This document shows, one piece after another, positions 59,105-64,000 of a stretch of 64,000 bases of DNA. Each line of letters starts with the position of its first letter. Position 1 is the stretch's first letter. Origin of the DNA: Xenopus tropicalis. Lineage: Eukaryota; Chordata; Amphibia; Anura; Pipidae. The position numbers and the translations under genes are program-made. The stretch spans positions 153,897,320-153,961,319 of the forward strand of contig NC_030680.2 in the NCBI RefSeq assembly GCF_000004195.4, read 5' to 3'. Below the pieces are notes generated by a model. It worked only from the letters and a program-made list of their open reading frames with translations. It searched no databases and was not told the DNA's origin.

Positions 59105-61540
59105 CATGTTCATCTCTGCCCCCCCCAACCCTCACCTGCCCCCCCCCCAACCCTCACCTGCCCCCAACCCTCATCCGCCCCCAACCCTCATCTGCCTCCC
59201 AACCCTCATCCGCCCCCCCAACCCTCATCTGCCTCCCAACCCTCATCCGCCCCCCAACCCTCATCTGCCTCCCAACCCTCATCCGCCCCCCCAACCCTCA
59301 TCCGCCCCCCAACCCTCATCTGCCCCCCAACCCTCACCTGCCTCCCAACCCTCATCCGCCCCACAACCCTCACCTGCCCCCCCACCCTCATCTACCCCCC
59401 AACCCTCATCTGCCCCCAACCCTCCACCTGCCCCCCAACCTCACCTGCCCCCCCACCCTCATCTACCCCCCAACCCTCATCCGCCCCACAACCCTCACCT
59501 GCCCCCCCAACCCTCATCTGCCCCCCAACCCTCATCTGCCCCCCAACCCTCACCTGCCTCCCAACCCTCCATCCGCCCCCAACCCTCATCTGCCTCCCAA
59601 CCCTCATCCGCCCCCCAACCCTCATCTGCCCCCCACCCTCATCTGCCCCCAACCCTCACCTGCCTCCCAACCCTCATCCGCCCCCCAACCCTCATCTGCC
59701 CCCCAACCCTCATCTGCCCCCCAACCCTCACCTGCCTCCCAACCCTCATCCGCCCCACAACCCTCACCTGCCCCCCCACCCTCACCCTGCCCCCCAACCC
59801 TCATCCGCCCCCAACCCTCATCTGCCTCCCAACCCTCATCTGCCCCCCAACCCTCATCCGCCCCACAACCCTCACCTGCCCCCCAACCCTCACCTGCCCC
59901 CCCAACCCTCACCTGCCCCCCAACCCTCATCCACCCCAACCCTCATCCGCCCCCAACCCTCATCCGCCCCACAACCCTCAACTGCCCCCCAACCCTCACC
60001 TGCCCCCCAACCCTATCTGCCCCAACCCCTCACCTGCCCCCAACCCTCACCTGCCCCCCAACCCTCACCTGCCCCCCCAACCCCTCACCTGCCCCCCAAC
60101 CCTCACCTTGCCCCCCAACCCTCACCCGCCCCCAACCCTCACCTGCCCCCCAACCCTCATCCACCCCCTACCCTCACCTGCCCCCCCCAACCCCTCACCT
60201 GCCCCCCCAACCCTCACCTGCCCCCCAACCCTCATCCACCCCCAACCCTCATCCACCCCCTACCCTCACCTGCCCCCCAACCCTCACCTGCCCCCCCAAC
60301 CCTCACCTGCCTCCCCCCCAACCCTCACCTGCCTCCCCCAACCCTCACTTGCCCCCAACCCTCATCCGCCCCCAACCCTCATCCCGCCCCCAACCCTCAT
60401 CCGCCCCCCCAACCTCATCCACCCCAACCCTCACCTGCCCCCCAACCCTCACCTGCCCCCAACCCTCATCTGCCCCCCAACCCTCACCTGCCCCCCAACC
60501 TCACCTGCCCCCCAACCCTCATCCACCCCCCAACCCTTCATCTACCCCCCAACCCACATCCGCCCCCAACCCTCACCTGCCCCCCAACCCTCATCACCCC
60601 CAACCCTCATCTACCCCCCAACCCTCATCCGCCCCCAACCCTCATCTGCCCCCCAACCCTCACCTGCCCCCCAACCCTCACCTGCCCCCAACCCTCATCC
60701 GCCCCACAACCCTCACCTGCCCCCAACCCTCACCTGCCCCCCAACCCTCATCTGCCCCCAACCCTCATCTGCCCCCAACCCTCACCTGCCCCCCAACCCT
60801 CACCTGCCCCCCAACCCTCACCTGCCCCGCCAACCCTCACCCGCCCCCAACCCTCACCTGCCCCCCAACCCTCAATCCACCCCCTACCCTCACCTGGCCC
60901 CCCCCAACCCTCACCTGCCCCCCAACCCTCAACTGCCCCCAACCCTCATCCACCCCACCTCATCCACCCCCTACCTCACCTTGCCCCCCAACCCTCATCC
61001 ACCCCAACCCTCATCCACCCCTACCCTCACCTAGCCCCCAACCCTCACCTGCCCCCCCCAACCCTCACCTGCCCCCCAACCCTCATCCACCCCAACCCTC
61101 ATCCACCCCCCTACCCTCACCTGCCCCCCCAACCCTCATCCACCCCAACCCTCATCCACCCCCTACCCTCACCTGCCCCCCCAACCCTCACCTGCCCCCC
61201 AACCCCTCATCCACCCCAACCCTCATCTGCCCCCAAACCCTCACCTGGCCCCCCAACCCTCATCTACCCCCCAACCCTCACCTGCCCCCCAACCCTCATC
61301 CGCCCCCAAACCCTTCATCTGCCCCCCAACCCTCAATCTACCCCCAACCCTCATCTACCCCCAACCCTCATCTACCCCCCCAACCCTCATCTACCCCCCA
61401 ACCCTCATCCGCCCCCAACCCTCACCTGCCCCCCCAACCCTCACCTACCTCCCCCAAACCTCAAATGCCCCCCTAACCCTTCCACCTTACCTCCCCCAAC
61501 CCTCACCTGCCCCCCCCAACCCTCACCTGCCCCCCCACCC
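59105..61540. repeat. 18-bp minisatellite, about 135 copies
   Basis: Units of AACCCTCATCTGCCCCCC with CACCTG, CATCCG and CATCCAC variants. C runs vary in length. A Pro-rich open frame of 642 codons (period 18) is an artefact. Confidence 0.96.
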
Positions 61541-61840
61541 CAGGCCTAGATACTCAGTACCACACACGTTGTGGGCTGACTGGGTCGGACAGAACCTGAC
61601 TGGGAGCCAAATGTGCAGCTTGTGAGGCAGAACTGGGTTTGTGATTGGAGAGACTTTTGACAGATAAATTCCTTGTGTTTTGGCCCCAAACACTGACCCC
61701 GCCCCCAACGTGCAGCAACTGGAACCGCCGGCAAATAGTGTCGCTTGTTCCAACAGGTTCTGCTGGGAAAGTGCGGGGGGGGAGGGGATTTTATTTTTAT
61801 GTTGGGTCCAAGTACTAAATCCTGAGCATAAATATTGGGC
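61541..61840. other. Unique sequence, no gene seen
   Basis: About 300 bp between arrays. Minus-strand open frames of 62-76 codons have no recognisable features. Confidence 0.55.
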
Positions 61841-63625
61841 AGAATGGTCCCTACTCTCTGTATCTCTCTGTACAGGCTATGGGCAAACTTAGGGGCTGTT
61901 CCTGCTGAATTGTGCTTAGTACAGGGGAATCCCTATGTGCCATAGTTTTATGGTATCTCTCTGTACAGGCTATGAGCAAAACTAGGGGGCTGTTCCTGCT
62001 GAATTGTGCTTAGTACCCTATGTGCCATATTTATGGTATCTCTCTGTACAGGCTATGGGCAAACTTAGGGGCTGTTCCTGCTGAATTGTGCTTAGTACAG
62101 GGGAATCCCTATGTGCCATAGTTTTATGGTATCTCTCTGTACAGGCTATGAGCAAACTTAGGGGGCTGTTCCTGCTGAATTGTGCTTAGTACCCTATGTG
62201 CCATAGTTTTATGGTATCTCTCTGTACAGGCTATGGGCAAACTTAGGAGGGCTGTTCCTGCTGAATTGTGCTTAGCTACAGGGGAATCCCTATGTGCCAT
62301 AGTTTAAGAGTATCTCTCGTACAGGCTATGACAAACTTAGGGGGCTGTTCCTGCTGAATTGTGCTTAGTACAGGGAATCCCTATGTGCCATAGTTTTATG
62401 GTATCTCTCTGTACAGGCTATGGGCAAAACTTAGGGGGCTGTTCCTGCTGAATTTGTGGCTTAGTACAGGGAATCCCTATGTCCATAGTTTTATGGTATC
62501 TCTCTGTACAGGCTATGGGCAAACTTTAGGGGGCTGTTCCTGCTGAATTGTGCTTAGTACAGGGGAAATCCCTATGTGCCATAGTTTTATGGTATCTCTC
62601 TGTACAGGCTATGAGCAAACTTAGGGGGCTGTTCCTGCTGAATTGTGCTTAGTACAGGGGAATTTCCCTATGTGCCATAGTGTTATGTATCTCTCTGTAC
62701 AGGCTATGGGCAAACTTAGGGGGCGATGTTCCTGCTGAATTGTGCTTAGTACAGGGGAAATCCCTATGTGCCATAGTTTTTATGGTATCTCTCTGTATAG
62801 GCTATGAGCAAACTTAGGGGGCGTTGATCCTGCTGAATTGTGCTTAGTACAGGGGAATCCCTATGTGCCATAGTTTTATGGTATCTCTCTGTACAGGCTA
62901 TGGGCAAACTTAGGGGCTGTTCCTGCTGAATTGTGCTTGAGTACAGGGAATCCCTATGTGCCATAGTGTTATGGTATCTCTCTGTACAGGCTATGGGCAA
63001 ACTTAGGGGGCTGTTCCTGCTGAATTGTGCTTAGTACAGGGGAATCCCTATGTGCCATAGTTTTATGTATCTCTCTGTACAGGCTATGAGCAAACTTAGG
63101 GGGCTGTTCCTGCTGAATTGTGCTTAGTACAGGGGAATCCCTATGTGCCATAGTTTTATGGTATCTCTCTGTTAACAGGCTATGAGAAAACTTAGGGGCT
63201 GTTCCTGCTGAATTGTGCTTAGTACAGGGGGAATCCTTATGTGCCGTAGTTTTATGGTATCTCTCTGTACAGGCTATGGGCAAACTTAGGGGGGCGACTT
63301 CCTGCTGAATTGTGCTAGTTACAGCGGGAATCCCTATGCTGCCATAGTTTTATGGTATCTCTCTGTACAGGCTATGAGAAAACTTAGGGGGCTGTTCCTG
63401 CTGAATTGTGCTTAGTACAGGGGGAATCCCTATGCTGCCGTAGTTTTATGGTACTCTCTGTACAGGCTATGGGCAAAACTTAGGGGGCTGTTCCTGCTGA
63501 AGTTGTGCTTAGTACAGGGGAATCCCTATGTGCCGTAGTTTTATGGTATCTCTCTGTACAGGCTATGGGGGCAAACTTAGGGGGCTGTTCCTGCTGAATT
63601 GTGCTTAGTACAGGGGAATCCCTAT
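61841..63625. repeat. 92-bp tandem repeat, about 19 copies
   Basis: Units contain TATCTCTCTGTACAGGCTAT, CTGTTCCTGCTGAATTGTGC and AATCCCTATGTGCCATAGTT. Indels are frequent. Some units lack the ACAGGGGAAT segment. Confidence 0.95.
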
Positions 63626-63629
63626 GCTG

Positions 63630-64000
63630 GGACCTTAGATAGTAAGCTCACTGGGGCAGGGGCTGATGGGAATGGGATAGGGACCTTAGATTGTAAGCTC
63701 ACTGGGGCAGGGGCTGATGGGAATGTGATAGGGACCTTAGATTGTAAGCTCACTGGGCAGGGACTGATGCTGAATGGGATAGGGGACCCTTAGATTGTAA
63801 GCTCACTGGGGCAGGGACTGATGGGAATGTGATAGGGACCTTAGATTGTAAGCTCACTGGGGCAGGGCTGATGGAATGGGATAGGGACCTTAGATTGTAA
63901 GCTCACTGGGGCAGGACTGATGGGAATGGGATAGGGACTTAGATTGTAAGCTCACTGGGGCACGGGGCTGATGGGAATGGATAGGGACCTTAGATTGTAA
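63630..64000. repeat. 51-bp tandem repeat, 7 copies, runs off window
   Basis: Units contain GACCTTAGATTGTAAGCTCA and CTGGGGCAGGGGCTGATGGG. It continues to the right edge. The core resembles the box of the retroposon-like tail at 50735-50752. Confidence 0.95.

Noticed and set aside
55898..61476. Long frames HTQVMQQIGG and Pro-rich NPHLPP
   Set aside because: Periods of 30 and 18 bp explain them; indels shift all frames without loss of openness.
61841..63625. Splice acceptor TCTCTCTGTACAG in each 92-bp unit as evidence of an exon series
   Set aside because: No open frame or donor follows consistently, and units are ordinary tandem copies.

Overview
The window is vertebrate nuclear DNA, most likely from a frog (Xenopus or a close relative). 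Three things point that way: GT-AG introns in a stabilin gene, a Tc1/mariner element of the fish and frog type, and a tail repeat with a TGTAAGCTC...GGGCAGGG box that I associate with Xenopus (from memory, not checked). By my rough sum about three quarters of the non-N bases are tandem repeats. No bacterial or viral gene is visible.

The only host gene I can support is the 5' part of a stabilin gene on the minus strand, stab1 preferred over stab2. Its exons run right to left: signal peptide (35686-35618), Cys-rich N-terminus (31023-30890 and 25934-25819), a first EGF-like segment (24253-24171), two-EGF exon (9333-9137), EGF exon (8768-8638), EGF end plus linker (10858-10731), and the first FAS1 domain (10224-10112, then 473-354). 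Every internal junction checked has a GT donor and an AG acceptor, and the reading phases agree. The gene continues past the left edge. Exons for the middle EGF modules are missing where an 11-kb minisatellite lies. The block holding four of the exons occurs twice in tandem, with many single-base indels in the copies, next to a gap of exactly 1000 N. The sequence flanking this gap is continuous elsewhere in the window, so the block looks like an assembly fault.

Layout: 1-4.9 kb, microsatellite, last stabilin exon and a 17-bp array; 4.9-13 kb, gap and duplicated exon block with two 135-bp satellite arrays; 13-24 kb, 29-bp array; 24-31 kb, three exons separated by GA-rich, 20-bp, 33-bp and GTA arrays; 31-36.4 kb, intron 1 with 135-bp and 44-bp arrays, first exon, and a promoter-side 24/27-bp array; 36.5-38.1 kb, a dead Tc1 element; 38-47 kb, 27-, 22-, 80-, 54- and 83-bp arrays; 47.1-47.9 kb, a hairpin and a hAT-type MITE with a perfect 8-bp target duplication; 48-50.6 kb, two long AT-rich arrays in opposite orientation; 50.6-54.6 kb, a retroposon-like tail and an old diverged 140-bp satellite; 55.3-64 kb, 86-, 30-, 18-, 92- and 51-bp arrays.

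I found no convincing new protein system. The points most worth following are structural: the inverted AT-rich arrays, the 135-bp satellite that puts a splice-donor-like site in gene orientation in every unit, higher-order repeat blocks inside several arrays, and the evidence that the stabilin locus is misassembled.
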